Source: Symbiodinium natans (lineage: Eukaryota; Sar; Dinophyceae; Suessiales; Symbiodiniaceae). Taken from it: a stretch of 64,000 nucleotides of DNA. Positions 21,050 through 33,000 of the stretch are shown piece by piece. The position numbers and the translations under genes are program-made. How positions within the stretch are numbered: position 1 is the stretch's first letter; the number at the start of each line of letters is the position of its first letter. The notes under the pieces were generated by a model that searched no databases, was not told the origin of the DNA, and saw nothing but the letters and a program-made list of their open reading frames with translations. The stretch covers positions 347,364 to 411,363 of the forward strand of contig CAJNDS010002278.1 of the NCBI GenBank assembly GCA_905221605.1, read 5' to 3'.

Positions 21050-22222
21050 GCCTCTTGCCCATGCACCATTTATCTTCGACTAATATAGAGTGATGGGCCG
21101 GCATCAAGCGTACTTCGGGACCGGCACCTATGTCTTTTGACTTGCAAAGCCCTCAGCGGTGGTGAGGACCACGTGGTGATCCGGACTGGGAAGTTGTTCA
21201 ATGGCGCCTCGTACTTCTTCAGGGTTTAGGGTTTAGGGTTTAGGGTTTAGGGTTTAGGGTCAGTGGATGACGCGCCTCGCGCAGCGACCATCCTTTAAAC
21301 TTGGAACCCCAAAGTTCCTGGCATCGCTCCCAGCCGCAAATCAAAATCCAGTAGGCCCAATTTCTCAAGCCCTACAAGCCGGTTTGGGGTTTAGGGTTTA
21401 GGGTTTAGGGTTTAGGGTTCAGGGTTCAGGGTTTAGGGTTTAGGGTTTAGGGTGACGTCTAGGATCCCCTGATTCGAGGTCGGCGCGACTCTGTGAGGAT
21501 GCAGACCAACAAGGCAGACAACGCTTTCTCTTGGGCAGCTTCTCTAACCCTTTTCCTTCCCCAAAGGGTATAGGGTTTAGGGTTTAGGGTTTAGGGTTAG
21601 GGTACCTTTATGGGACACTTGCCCAAGCCATAATAGTATTTCCTACAATAGAAACCCTACTATATACTATGTAGGTGCTTAGGACTTAGGATCCTTGGGA
21701 TTTACTTTCTACTAAACCGCAGGAAAGTATGTAGGGGCCCAGGAAGTCCTCACGTCCGATCTTGTGAGCCCAAGGGACTAAAGGAGGGACGGCTATTTAG
21801 GGGTTATTCAGGGGCTACTTAGGTAATATTGGGGCTATAGAAGGTATGTCTAGGGGTTAGAAAGGGGAATAAGATTAAGGGTCCCTTCTATCGGGTCCCT
21901 CCTTATATCCCTCAACCCTAAACCCTAAACCCTAAACCCTAAACCCTAAACCCTAAACCCTAACCCTAAACCCTAAACCCTAAACCCTAAACCCTAAGAT
22001 AAACCCTTCTACCCCTTAAGAGGCCTGGAGTCCACATGACGGCTTCGTCTTGGCGATGAAGTATCGACACGTCCCCTATGGAGCTGGAGTGTTCCTTTGA
22101 CACCTAACTGGATCTAGGGCTTCTCTGGAGCTCCATGGGTTTAGGGTTTAGGGTTTAGGGTTTAGGGTTTAGGGTTTGGGTTTTGGGTTTTGGGTTTAGT
22201 GTTTAGGGTTTAGGGTTTAGCT
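21050..22222. other. gene-free ITR-rich block
   Basis: ITRs at 21,222-21,261, 21,385-21,454, 21,570-21,600, 21,911-21,998 and 22,138-22,220. The spacer at 21,600-21,900 includes CTATATACTATGTAGGTGC, similar to the family E interior. No gene. Confidence 0.65.
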
Positions 22223-24042
22223 TCTTTTTTTTTGGGGGGGGGGGGTGGGGAGGATGGGGTGGTACCCCATATTCACAGGGTTAGGACCTGCCAACTTGCA
22301 GGATCGTGGGGTCATAAGGGGTGGGCAGGATCTTGGGGTTTGGGGTCTCCCGACAATGTGCTTCTGTGCAGCTGCATGGGAGGTCCCCTTAATTAGGCTC
22401 CCTTCGTGGGTTCCGATTGCATTGAACACGGAGCCTTACTAGAGTAGGAACCCAAGCCCCTGGTTTGGGGCTTGGGTTCCTTGATTAGTCCCTTGAACCC
22501 AAAACGGCACCCTGTTAATTCCGAGGTGATTTTGGGGTCTAGCTTACCTACAAGCTACCCAAAAAGGGCCGTTTGTGTAGAGAATGCCCACCATACAGTT
22601 GCTGGCGAAGCGCGATATCAAAACCCTAAACCCGGAACCCTAAACCCCTAAACCCCAATATCAAACTGCAAGGCGAGGCGGCATGCAGAGTTCACATATG
22701 GGTAGTTCTCTAAGTTAGGGTCCCTTTTTTGGGATCGTGTTTTAAAGCGTGCCGCCTTTTAATGACCCTAAACCCTAAACTCTAAACCCTCAAACCCTAA
22801 AACCCTAAACCCCTAAAACCCTAAACCTCAAACTAACCCTATACCGGTGAAGTTCAGTTTGGGTGTAGGCGGCTTCTTTCGTGGCGTTCTTCTTCTTGCT
22901 GAGGGTAGAAGGCCTCCGGAGCAAGTGGATTGTGTTCATATGAAGTAGGGTTAATATTACTGTTATTGGTGAGTGTATATAAGGCTCCTTGTTTGAATAT
23001 TGGTGAGTGTATGTACATTTGGTGTCTTTTTTTTTGGGGGGGGGTTCAAGAAAGATAAAACCCACTTCATATCGCACTGTTGAATCAGCACTGCAAGCTT
23101 CACAGAGTCTCTTGAGGCCCTAGTCCTCAGTATCCCATACCGGACCCTGCCCCCCCCCCCCCCCCCCCCAAAAAAAAAAAGAACATAATAATAATAATAA
23201 GAAGAAGAATAATACTAATAAAAAAACAATACGGCGCAACAATCTGACACAAGCCCTCAGACCCCTGAGTTCTTGGTTGTACAGATTGAATTAGCCCTTT
23301 TCACCATCCGAGGTGGCCTGCTTTCTGGACCATGTGCAGCGACTACGTGTGGCCCAAGGACGCTTTGTCAGCGGCACAGGTTTAGGATTTATGGGCTTTA
23401 GTCCCCAAGCAAGGCATCAAGGGTTAAAGAGGCTCCCAAGAAGCCTCCACAAGATAGCCTTTAACCCTTCTAAACCCTAAACCCTAAACCCTAAACCCTG
23501 AGGGGCCGTCAGGTAGGGCTTCCACCGGCCTGGCCTAACGCCAAGCCCAAGCGTGTTGGGTTGAAGGTCTAAGGGCATACATGGTTTGCGGCTTCCGGGC
23601 TGTAGGGTTGTAGACTTTTAGGGTTTGGGGTTTCCCTATATTATATTTTAATTACACTATTTTGTATTACATGATATGATATGATAATTTTCCATATTAT
23701 ATTGACTGAACCTTAACGCTTAGTGAGCCCGAAGCAAGCGTAAAGCAAACTTAAACCTTCCTAAGCCCAAATTACCCCCCCCCCCCCCCAAATAAAAAAA
23801 GCGCTAAACCAGAAATCCCTAACCCCACCCCCCCTCTGAACAATAAACATATCAATAAACATACAAATGCAATGAAAAACAAACATCCCGAGACCTGAGA
23901 CTCTTAGGGTGGCGAGTTAGACATCCTCGAGTTCGCGAATGACCAGGCGAACCTCGCATCTCGGCTCTTGCAACGCAACACCCCTCCTTCCCCTTCCCCC
24001 TCGCCCCCCTCCCCCACCCGGCCCACCTGCCTCCCCCCCACC

Positions 24043-24240
24043 CCTAAACCCTAAACCCTAAACCCTAAGCCCTAAGCCCTAAGCCCTAAGCCCTAAGCCC
24101 TAAGCCCTAAGCCGTTAAAACCCTAAACCCTGAGCCCTAAACCCTAAACCCTAAACCCTAAACCCTAAACCCTAAACCCTAAAACCTAAACCCTAAACCC
24201 TAAACCCTAAACCCTAAACCCTAAACCCTAAACCCAAGCC
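24043..24240 (-). repeat. interstitial telomeric array with CCCTAAG block
   Basis: CCCTAAA flanks a homogeneous block of about seven CCCTAAG units (24,065-24,112), then about fifteen CCCTAAA units (24,127-24,240). Confidence 0.95.
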
Positions 24241-24394
24241 CTAAGCCCTAGCCATGCTCCTGGGGCCGCCTTTTCGCAGATGATATGCTCAGCATTGCTC
24301 AGCATTGCTCAGCATCGATGTCAAGCCTTCAACGTCCTGATTCCTGGTCCCATAAAATTACAGGGGCTAGGGTATGAGTTTAGGACATAGGGTT

Positions 24395-24498
24395 TACTTG
24401 CAGGTTCATTAGAACCCTATTGGGGCACTTAAGGGGCTTATAAGTACAGTTCTAAGTACAGTTAGAATAGGTTAATAAGTACCATGAACCTCCAAGTA
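24395..24498. mobile_element. MITE-like element, family A copy 4 (left-truncated)
   Basis: TACTTGCAGGTTCATT at the left, then GGGGCACTTAAGGGGCTTAT and the right end GTACCATGAACCTCCAAGTA. The first half of the interior is missing. Confidence 0.7.
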
Positions 24499-25380
24499 GA
24501 GCATACATGCAACGGGACAGCTCTCCGAGGTTTGGTATAAGCTGCTGTGGGTCAGGGGCATGGTCTCAACAGAGGTTCGACAAGCTGTGGCCACAGCTCG
24601 ACAGAAGCACCAAGAATCAAAGAGCCCCGCTTAGAAGCTCTTTTTACTTCACAACTCTACCTGAGACCTTATTTACCTACAGTTTTAAGGGTTATACATG
24701 CCAAAGGGGGGGGGGGGGTACTTACCACTAAACTGTAGGTAAAAAAGGGTCCCAAATACTTAGTATCCATTAGAAACCAATATAAGTCGAAGGGGCTTCC
24801 AAGCAAGAAGAGAGTAGGGTTTAGGGGTTATGATTTCGGGTTTAGGATTTAGGGCCAGTTTAGGGTTGAGAGTAAGGCGCATTTGGCTCTTTTTCCCTCC
24901 GGGGATGTAGGGTGTTTTGGGGGTGGAGGGCCCCTGAAACTTTAAATCCAGAATACCATCCCCAACGTAGATTAAATGCCCATGTCTCCCTATCCCTAAA
25001 CCCTAAACCCTACACCCCCACCCCCCCCCCCCCCCCCCAGAGAAAAAAGAAAAAAAAAAAACAAGCAAAGCATAAGCGCTCTTTTTTTAATGCACCGTGC
25101 TCCTAAACCCTAAACCCAAAAAACCCTAAACCCGAAAACCATAAACCCTAAACATCCCTTTCCCAGATGACCTTCCACACGTTGGGCGACTGCTCGGTGA
25201 GTCCGACGCAAATCCAGCAGTGTACGCCGCCATACTACGCCATGCTCCCTGGAATGTTTAATGTTTAGGGTTTAGGGTATAGGCTTCAGGGTTTACGGTT
25301 TGGTTAGTGTAATAAGTCAGGCTGTACCAAAGCAACCCCGCAGGTTCCATCATGGTCTGCTGGCCTTTGTTGTAATTTTT

Positions 25381-26215
25381 CGGTATCAAAAAACAGGGCT
25401 ACGAGTTCGTTTCTTTGCTGGGGAATGTGCAAGAACCCAGCTTTGCATGGAACAAACGTGCCTTTGATGTGAACAGTGCGCTAACGTTATCGGGCGAACC
25501 CTACAAAAGTTGTGTTTCGTTTCGGTCGATGTTATGTTCTGGGAGAAGTGCTTTGGGGCTTGAAGCTTGCGCTGTCGTCGGCTTTCAGGGCTTCTGCCGT
25601 ACTTGTCTCTGTTCTCGAGCACTGGGTGCTTATAGGTGGTAGTATTTGGAGCGGGAAGGTCAAGGCCTTATGATGCAAGGTTGCGGATTGAGGCTTCACT
25701 GTTGCACACGGACCTGACAGGAAGTCCACCCCCCCTTCCCCAGCCTCCCCCTGTCTTGCCCCCCCCCCCCCCCCCCCACTTGCCCCCCCTTGGAAAGCCA
25801 TCATGTCGCTGGACAGATAAGGCGCTCCTCAGCAGAACGGATGAGGTCTGCATGCCCTAGACCCCGAGATTACAGGATCGTCCCGCATGGATACTCCCAC
25901 GCGCTGCCCATACCGCACAACTCACACCCCTTCAGGCCGAAAGTCTTGAGCCCTACACCTTGTAAACTCAAACGCAACACAAAAAAAACCACCGGAAGCC
26001 CCCTTAACAGGAATTGATGTACAGTCCTGTACACCCTAAAGCAGGAGCTCCGAGCTCCCCCCCAACCGAGGTTTGACAGCATCTGGATGTCCTGCGACAC
26101 GGACTACGCCCACCAGAAGAATGGCTGCAAGCCGCCCCAGAAGCGTCTCTTGGCCCTAGCACCGGAAAGCCGATGTAGGGTTTAGGGTTTAGGGTTTAGG
26201 GTTTAGGGTTAGGGG
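25381..26215. other. unrecognised low-repeat region
   Basis: One of few stretches nearly free of telomeric repeats. Open frames at 25,415-25,642 (+), 25,636-25,860 (+) and 25,870-26,100 (-) have ordinary composition at their ends, but each crosses a C19 tract or lacks a domain. It may hold exon or retroposed fragments; I cannot identify any. Confidence 0.5.
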
Positions 26216-26285
26216 AGTACACTTTACACTCTTTGGGATACTATAACCCCTATAGAACTAAAAGTGTACACCTTTCTTGGGGGCA
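26216..26285. mobile_element. MITE-like element, family G copy 1
   Basis: GAGTACACTTTACACTCTTT at the left, GGGATACTATAACCCC at the centre and GAACTAAAAGTGTACACC at the right. The outer GTACACTTT / AAAGTGTAC-type ends are inverted. A second copy is at 44,905. Confidence 0.6.
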
Positions 26286-26855
26286 ACTAAGAATTTGCTT
26301 TAAACACTTAATCTCCTATACAATCCTTATGCAGCCATGAAAATGGGCACCCAAACCAACCCAAGGATTACCAAGATTAGCCATTGATGGTCGCTTTTTT
26401 AGGTAGACGTGAACGCCTCAAGGTTTCTGTTCTCAGCAGCATAGTGCCTGCAGCTGTTTCGGGTGTAGGCTCTGGGACTCTTCGGGCTTTCGGGCGTTTT
26501 TGGAAGCTTCGGGATCAGGAGCGTTTGCAGTTCCAGCATTTTGGTTTTTGGGGTCATGAGGTTCTTTGTTTAGGAGTGTCGACTCAAAACCGGTTCGTTT
26601 GGATGGCGGCGTTTTCACGTAGGCGACTAAGGGTTTGCCTCAAGAGCCCCAAACATTGTTGTGGGGTCAGCCGCACATCTGATAAGGGGGCTTGAGAGTA
26701 ACGACCCCCCCCCCCCCCCCCCAAGAGCAAACAGTTTGTTTAAGGCGTTGCCTTGAGGGTGTTTAGGGTTTGGGCTTCGTGCTTATGGAGTTCTACCTGC
26801 AAAGCCAAAGGCCTGACAACAGATTCCTGAAGTGGGAACCCTAAACCCCAGACTT
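26286..26855. other. unrecognised spacer
   Basis: Contains a plus-strand open frame 26,384-26,695 (103 codons, basic, W- and F-rich, no domain recognised) with no supporting context, a C18 tract at 26,706-26,723 and no long ITR. Confidence 0.5.
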
Positions 26856-26949
26856 GGGATGTTCCCCCTTATACTAACAGTCCTTAATAGGGATTCTAGT
26901 ACCCTATTAGAATCATGTTAAGGACTGTAAGTATAAGAGGAAACATCCC
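26856..26949. mobile_element. MITE-like element, family B copy 3, undivided
   Basis: GGGATGTTCCCCCTTATACT pairs with GTATAAGAGGAAACATCCC. The inner CAGTCCTTAATAGGGATTCT pairs with TTAGAATCATGTTAAGGACTG. This is the cleanest undivided copy and the reference for the split copy at 45,497. Confidence 0.8.
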
Positions 26950-27067
26950 AAAAGAGAGCCATCCCTGGCCCAAGTGAGGCTACAATGGCGATGTCTTCAA
27001 CTCGCATCCAGGGACACTGGTGGCAGAGCAGGGGGCCCTAGAATTCTGCCACTGATTGACAATCTAG

Positions 27068-27220
27068 CAGGGTTTAGGGTTTAGGGGTTAAGGTCTAGGG
27101 TTTAGGGTTTAGGGTTTAGGGTTTAGGGTTTAGGGTTTAGGGTTTAGGGTTTAGGGTTTAGGGCATAGGGTTTAGGGTTTAGGGTTTAGGGTTTAGGGTT
27201 TAGGGTTTAGGGTTTAGGGT
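27068..27220 (+). repeat. interstitial telomeric array (TTTAGGG)20
   Basis: About twenty units with occasional variants (GGTCTAGGG, GGGCATAGGG). Confidence 0.95.
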
Positions 27221-27304
27221 GCAGATCCTGGCCCCCAGGGCCACTGAGCATCCGACCTGGGCCCTTCTCGGGCCCTTATCATCTTTCGGGCGGGGTGCAG
27301 GGGC

Positions 27305-27568
27305 AAGCGGTGCAGGGCAAGGGGGGGGAGGGGACGGTACGAAGGGGGGGGGGGGGGGGGGGGGGGGGTGGGGGGGGGAAAGGGGGGGGAAGGGGGAAGG
27401 GGGGGGGAAGGGAAGGGGGGGGGGGAAGGGGGGGGGGAAGGGGGGGGAAAGGGGGGGGGGGAAGGGGGGGGGAGGGGGGGGAAGGGGGGGGGAAGGGGGG
27501 GAGGGGGGGGGAAGGGGGGGGGAAGGGGGGGGAAGAAGGGGGGGGAGGGGGGGGGGGGGGGGGGTAGG
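27305..27568. repeat. polypurine (G/A) tract of about 260 bp
   Basis: Almost pure purine on the plus strand: G runs of 7-20 broken by A, AA or AAA. The array is potentially triplex- or quadruplex-forming. Frames on both strands are open because the composition excludes stops (glycine-rich on plus, proline-rich on minus). They are not credible genes. Confidence 0.9.
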
Positions 27569-28439
27569 GGCGGGGCAGCCCAGCCCATTGTCGACCCCGA
27601 TGCACGGCAAACCCCAAAGCCAATGCCAGCTGCGCAGCGCAGGTGGAACGACCAGAATATCAAGGCAATGGGAACCGGGGGCTTCAGGGCCTATATGTAG
27701 GATTTTGTTGAGGGCATTTTGGGATTCAAGGTCTCAGGTTTTCAGGTTTTGGCTTTTGGTGTTGAGATTGAGCACTTGCGTCTTACGGAGCGTTCTGAAG
27801 ACGCTGGTTTTGTGGCTGTGCTTGTGCTAGAGTCGGCAAAGCAGTGCGCTGAGCTCATTTGCAAAAATGCAGAGGCTGAACATGTGGGATTTTAGATTTG
27901 GAGGCGCAGCTTTGAGGGCTCTCTCCCTCGTTCCCTCTCTCCCTCTCTCCCCCTTCTCCCAAAACCCTAAACCCCGAACCCTAAACCCTCAACCCTAAAC
28001 CCTAAACCCCGAACCTTAAACCCTACACCCTGATCAGATTTGGCACTTTCCCGCTGGCACGGAGCCTGCGGACCTGCTCGCTGGCGAGCCGAGGCGAAGG
28101 GTTCGCAGTCTTTTGAGACCCTAAGCCCTAAACCCTAAACCCTAAGCCCTAAAGCCTCAACACAAGCTTGAGGTCCCCAGAAAACCAAGCGTGAAACTGC
28201 AATCTTAGGCTTTTCCCTCAACGCTACTAAACCCTCGAAACCTCAAGCCCTCTAAACCTGAAACCCTAAACCCCAAACCCCAAACCCCAAACCCCAAACC
28301 CCAAACCCCAAACCCCAAACCCCAAACCCCAAACCCTAAACCCTAAACCCTAAACCCTAAACCTACCCAAGGCAGGGCCTCTCACCCAAACATTGAAGCA
28401 TGCATCCGCAAGCAACTGGCTTCTGGGCCTTGCTAGTCA

Positions 28440-28658
28440 TACTTGGAGGTTCATGGCACTCATGAACCAATTAGAACTGTACTTGTAAAAAACGAAGTGC
28501 TTAAGAAGTGGAAGGACTATGTTTTGAACTGTTTTGGGTTTTTTGTAATGCAAAAAGTAGATACATGTACCTTTATCCATATTAGGGCACTTCAGGGGCT
28601 TCTCAGCAGGTCATAAGTACGTTTATAATTGGTTAATAAGTACCCTGAACCTCCAAGT
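28440..28658. mobile_element. MITE-like element, family A copy 5, with insertion
   Basis: TACTTGGAGGTTCATGGCAC and GTACCCTGAACCTCCAAGT ends. The left half continues to AGAACTGTACTTGTAAAAAA. About 80 bp of foreign, non-telomeric sequence (28,495-28,575) is then inserted before CATATTAGGGCACTTCAGGG. The unexpanded TTAGGGCACTT junction here is the reference for the telomere-split copy 2. Confidence 0.75.
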
Positions 28659-29395
28659 GCTGGTCATGAGGCCAGGGACTTGGGACCCCGCACGCCTGCA
28701 AACGTGGCAGCCCGGCAGGTTTAGTTAGGGTGTAGGGATTGGGGTTCAGGGTTAGGGTTTCGGGTTTAGGTTTATGTAATTTTGGGTTTAGGGTTTCAGG
28801 TGTTGGGTTCTGGGGATCTCGACATTGAGAGGCCTTAAGAGAAAGGACATGCGCTCTGAAATTGGAGTCGCGTACCCTGACCCAGCTGTTTTTTTTTTTT
28901 TTTTTTTCGCGGCCTGCTGGGCGCTGGGTGTTTTATTTTGACTTTGGATAGCCGACACAGCAAGAGACGCAGAGGGGCCACTGAAGGCTTTGCCCATATG
29001 CTCCGAGATTGGTCTTATTCAATCTTTCTATTGGTTGTTAACCCAAACCAATCTTCTACTGAATATTTTCTGCTTGCTAACTTGTTTCTTTCTCTGTGTT
29101 TTTATCTTTCTCTTCTCTTCCGCTTTCTCCTCGGTTTCTGGTGATATTTCACACAAAGCCATCTTCGCGAAAAAACAATCACTATCGGTTCAAACCAATC
29201 TTGGAGCAGATTGGGAAGGTTGAAAGATATTGTGTTTAGGCTGGTATGCTTGGACAGCAGAAGCTCAACATCTTCCCACTACCCTGGCCTGGGGGCTTAA
29301 ACTCTCAAGTTGCCAGAAACCCCTAAGCCTCTCACAGGAAGTTGGGAGGGTATTAGGGACTGGGGTTCAGGGTTTAGGGTTTAGGGTTTAGGGTT

Positions 29396-29400
29396 TAGGG
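29396..29400. repeat. 5' target-site duplication of LTR element
   Basis: TAGGG directly before the 5' LTR; the same five bases follow the 3' LTR at 38,219-38,223. The heptamer phase across the insertion is shifted by 5 (mod 7), as a 5-bp duplication in a TTTAGGG array predicts. If the LTR is taken to begin one base earlier, the duplication would be 4 bp. Confidence 0.7.
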
Positions 29401-29687
29401 TGCGGAGCTGCAATTGGTATTGTAGAAAGGAGTTAGTGTTGGAAGTTGGAAGGGTTAATGAACCCGGTAATCGTATTTGGCTCAAGATGGGCTTGAACAG
29501 AAAGCCACAAGTTCAAAAAGAAGTGCCTGGGTTCTTAGGGTTTGGTAAGGGTGTGGATTCCTTCCCCCTTTCCTTCCCCCCTGGGTTGCTCTTATCCGTG
29601 TTCTTGTTTGTTTCTTGGTTCGATCTGGGGAATCTAAGTTCAGGGCGATTAGGGGAGTTGATTTCCTTCCTTGGTTGTCCCCCCGTA
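29401..29687 (+). repeat. 5' LTR
   Basis: 287 bp, TGCGGAGCTGCAATTGG to TTGTCCCCCCGTA. It differs from the 3' LTR at four places: A/T near 29,521, T/G near 29,607, and G/A and C/A near 29,630-29,635. It includes TTTGGCTCAAG (29,476-29,486), which matches the last 11 bases of the dinoflagellate spliced leader, and an internal CTTAGGGTTTGG. Confidence 0.9.
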
Positions 29688-29754
29688 GGTTATGAGCCCA
29701 AATTAGGTTCCCTGCGGTTAAGTGTTCTTTCAAGGTTTTTGGGATCAAGAAGCA

Positions 29755-30034
29755 ATGCCTTCTCCGAAGCGATGGCTCCAACTTGCCTCGGATGACAAGA
29801 TGGTGGAGCTGGAAATGGTGCAGCTGAGTCTCTGGGTGAAAGATCGGTGTTGGAAGAGGTGATTCCCGACGCTGAAGTACATCTGGAAGAGGCCTTGGTT
29901 GCAGAAAGCCCCAATGCGGGTATGAATCCCAATAGGGATATGGTTAGCAATGCTGAAGCTGAAGGACGTGCTGTTTCTGTACCGCCAAAGCCTGGTGAAA
30001 AAGGAACTGGGATGCGACTGGTGGCATAGATCGT
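29755..30034 (+). other. possible out-of-frame 5' extension of the large ORF
   Basis: Upstream of the annotated ATG, three frames each carry a short stretch that looks like protein rather than leader. MPSPKRWLQLASDDKMVELE starts at 29,755. An acidic stretch (EEVIPDAEVHLEEALVAES, from about 29,850) lies one frame away. The main ORF frame opens at 29,999. Two single-base shifts of the same sense (near 29,800-29,845 and near 30,000, where an A5 run occurs) would join them. This could be sequencing error, decay, programmed frameshifting or short introns. Confidence 0.45.
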
Positions 30035-30037
30035 GAA

Positions 30038-33000
30038 ATGGAGGTGACTGTTTTACGAGTGTTACACAAACACGGGTACCAGCCGTCGTCTTCGACTTCG
30101 GGTCGAATGGTAGACCAAGAGTCTCAGACCGATCTGATTGGAGAAGTGCTACAAGCGACCAGGAGGCCGTTGAACAAGATCAAAAAGGGTCCATCTTCGA
30201 GTTCCCAAGGTGGTGGAAGCGGTCACAAACAGAAGGGTGCGGACGGCTTTGAAGCTGCACCTGCTGCTGAATACGCCATGGGGGAGGAGGAGATCCTACA
30301 GATGGAGGCTGAACGGTTGCGACAGCTGTCAGAAGAAGAGGACGAGATGCGACAGGTTTCTGAAAGGGACGGTTTTCGGAAAGACGAGCATCTGATCCAA
30401 GCGTGTGATGGCACAATGTGGGAATTGCACCTCCATGAACATGGGAGACAGTATTATTACTGCCTGGATACGCACGAAACCAAGTGGACATTGCCGGTGG
30501 TAGGTGAAAAGGTGAAGAGTGACGAGGTGGTTGGGTCTCCTTTGGGCAATGAGCTGGAAATGGAGGCGGCACTGGATTCTTCATCCTCTACTCCGAAGAC
30601 TGAGTCTACGAGGGCATTCCAGGGTAGTGTAAATAGTTTAGGTGAAAAAGATTTTTCCTCTACTATCAGGGATAGCGGTCCTAGGGCTGATGGTGACGCC
30701 CCGACCTCGGGTTCTCCTGATGAGGAAGGGATTCCTGGGAACCAAGCCAACATCGCTGGAGCTCAACACCTGGATCGGGAAGAAACAGAAGCGCTTTCTG
30801 AGGGTGGGGCAGCGATGGAATTGGTGGATCCAGAAGAGAAAATGCCTAATGAGGTGATCGGAACTGTGTCGGCTGCAGAAGAGCGAGTGGTGGATGTGGT
30901 ACCTGTTGTTCAGGAAGGTGGTCCTGGAGATTCGGAGGATGGAGAGAAAAAGTTGTGTGTTACGACTGAGGAGGTCTCTTCGTTTGGTGCCAAGAATTCT
31001 GCCATTCAAGGGGAAAAAGAAGCTTCTGGAATAGCTGGAGACACGGATGATCTGAAAAATGAGGCCTGGAGCGCCAATGATGCGCGGGTTGATGCGCCAG
31101 ATATTACCTGGAGTGCGAAGGAAGCACGGGTTGAGGTGCATGTGGTGGTACGTTCCACGGGCGACTGCAACAATGGGGCGCAGGTCTCCGCAGCAGCTGA
31201 TGATGGAGGTTCACAGGTGGACGCACTGGTGCAACCTGAAGTTAGCAGCGAGGAACGAAATGACAAGGGCTACACCGGAGCCAATGAGGCAGCTGTGGTC
31301 AATGATGGTGGAAATTCTCCTTTGGAGGCCATGGAACCAAAGGAGCCTGCGGTGGAAGAAAGCGTGCCTGCCGTGGATGATCGACTCAATTGCCCTGCAG
31401 TGGAAGAAGATTTGCCTGCTGCAGAAGGTGAGACAAAGGACTCCAATGATGGGTCCACTCCCATGAAGGGAGAAGCGTTGCCGTCTGGAAGTTCACCGGA
31501 AGTCGACACCGAGCGAACTACAGCAGATGAGGCAAAGCCGTTGGCGGAGAAAAAGGGAGGTCCTGAAATCCAGGAGCACAAAAAAGATGAGCTTGTGGGA
31601 CTCGTGGAGCAGGACGAGCAGTGTGACCCAAAGGTGAAGACAAAGGATGCGCCAGGAGCCGATGATACAGAGATGGTTTCTGAAGAGCGTGTAAAGAAAG
31701 TGCCCCGAGCGGGAGCCTTGGAGTCACCTGGGCCACATTGCTATCAAGAGGGAGATGAGATCATGGGTCTAGTGCGCTGCATCAATGGGTATGGAGCCTT
31801 TTTGGACCATGGGGATATGAATGTATTGATTCCTGCAGAAGGGAACAATGCATATCAGTTCAAGTTTGGTGATACTGTCAATGGAACAGTGAAACGAGTG
31901 GAAGATGATGGTACCATAATCTTGGACACCTTTCTGGTTTTGGAAGAGGACGTGGAGGACTCTTCTTCGACGCTGCGGAAGTGGAAACCCAGCGGCTGGA
32001 GTACGTGGTGGACGGATTCATGGTATGCTGGTCAATGGTACCAAGATTCCAACGGTCAATGGGACTGGAAACAGGAGGAAGAGCAATCCGATGAAGAGCT
32101 TGTGGTACAGGAGTTGTCTTCTGAAGAACGAAAAGAAAGGCAACTTTATGGAGAAAAGATCTACAAAGCTCTTCTGGAGAATGGAAATGAAGAGGAAGCC
32201 TATGTTGGCAAAATTACTGGGATGCTGTTAGGTCGGCCGATGGAAGATTTACAGGAGTGTGTTGCGGATCAGGCATTCCTCAATGCGGAAGCTCGGCGCG
32301 CGTATGGCATCTTGCAAAATGATGGTTGGAAGCCTGATGGTACAGAAAGCACAGGCTTGGGGAAGTTAACCACTTTTTCCCGAAAACAGTACCACAACGC
32401 GCTTTTCGAACTGGCATGCAGAAAAAGGAGATTTTCTCGACCAGTTGTGGGTGAAGCGGTGGCAACGGTGCTGAATCAAGGGGAAGATGAGTTTTGGAAC
32501 GCGCTTTGGTTGGACACCAAGCTATTTTTGCAGGAGCTTGATGGTGCAGTGCAATCCATGAGCAAAAGGGAGAACAAGCCAATGGAAGCCTACATGGATC
32601 CTGACCAGTACAAAAAGGCTTACATGACACCAAAGACGGTGTTGTCACCTGGTTACAGCAAGCTGTGCAGGTTCTTCAATAAGGGAAGGTGTCGCAATGG
32701 CGATGGGTGTCCCTATGAGCATCGTCGGTACGGTGAAGGTTGGCCAGAAGGGGGGTCAACTGATCCAAAGAATAGCCAAGAAGCTGATGATGAGGACGGG
32801 AACATCGGTGACCCTCCCACAGAGGAAGGTACAGTGGATGAGGCACAGCAGGAGCGGGAGGATTTAGCCTTCCGGGCCAAGTACAATTTTGGCAAAGGTG
32901 CATCAAAGGGTGAGCCTACGTCGGGTGAGCCAAAAGGTCGTCTGTGTCTGTATTACAATCAAGGTGGTTGTAAATATGGGACTACATGCAGGTATCTTCA

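Larger units (their letters stand above)
22223..25380. other. gene-poor block with T/G and C/A tracts
   Basis: Contains composite homopolymers: T9G12 at 22,223-22,246, T8G9 at 23,030-23,045, C18A10 at 23,152-23,180, C14 then A-rich at 23,776-23,800 and C16 then A-rich at 25,021-25,062. There are also AT-rich patches (23,180-23,230, 23,640-23,705), short ITRs and the long C-strand array at 24,043. Several open frames of 60-90 codons exist but none shows a domain. Confidence 0.65.
27569..29400. other. gene-poor block upstream of the LTR element
   Basis: Holds CCCTAAA-type tracts (27,960-28,035, 28,118-28,155, 28,258-28,363), of which 28,270-28,335 is a homogeneous CCCCAAA block, family A copy 5, a T19 run (28,888-28,906) and an AT-rich unrecognised part (28,925-29,225). 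The final telomeric tract (29,372-29,400) is the insertion site of the LTR element. Confidence 0.65.

Noticed and set aside
26384-26695. Plus-strand 103-codon protein
   Set aside because: No recognisable domain, no context, and length within chance expectation for this composition.
27200-27830. Proline-rich and glycine-rich proteins
   Set aside because: The frames are open because the sequence is polypurine/polypyrimidine and cannot encode stops in those frames.
29688-29705. Primer-binding site GGTTATGAGCCC after the 5' LTR
   Set aside because: It loosely resembles the start of an initiator-Met type site, but the leading TGG is missing and the match is too weak to annotate.
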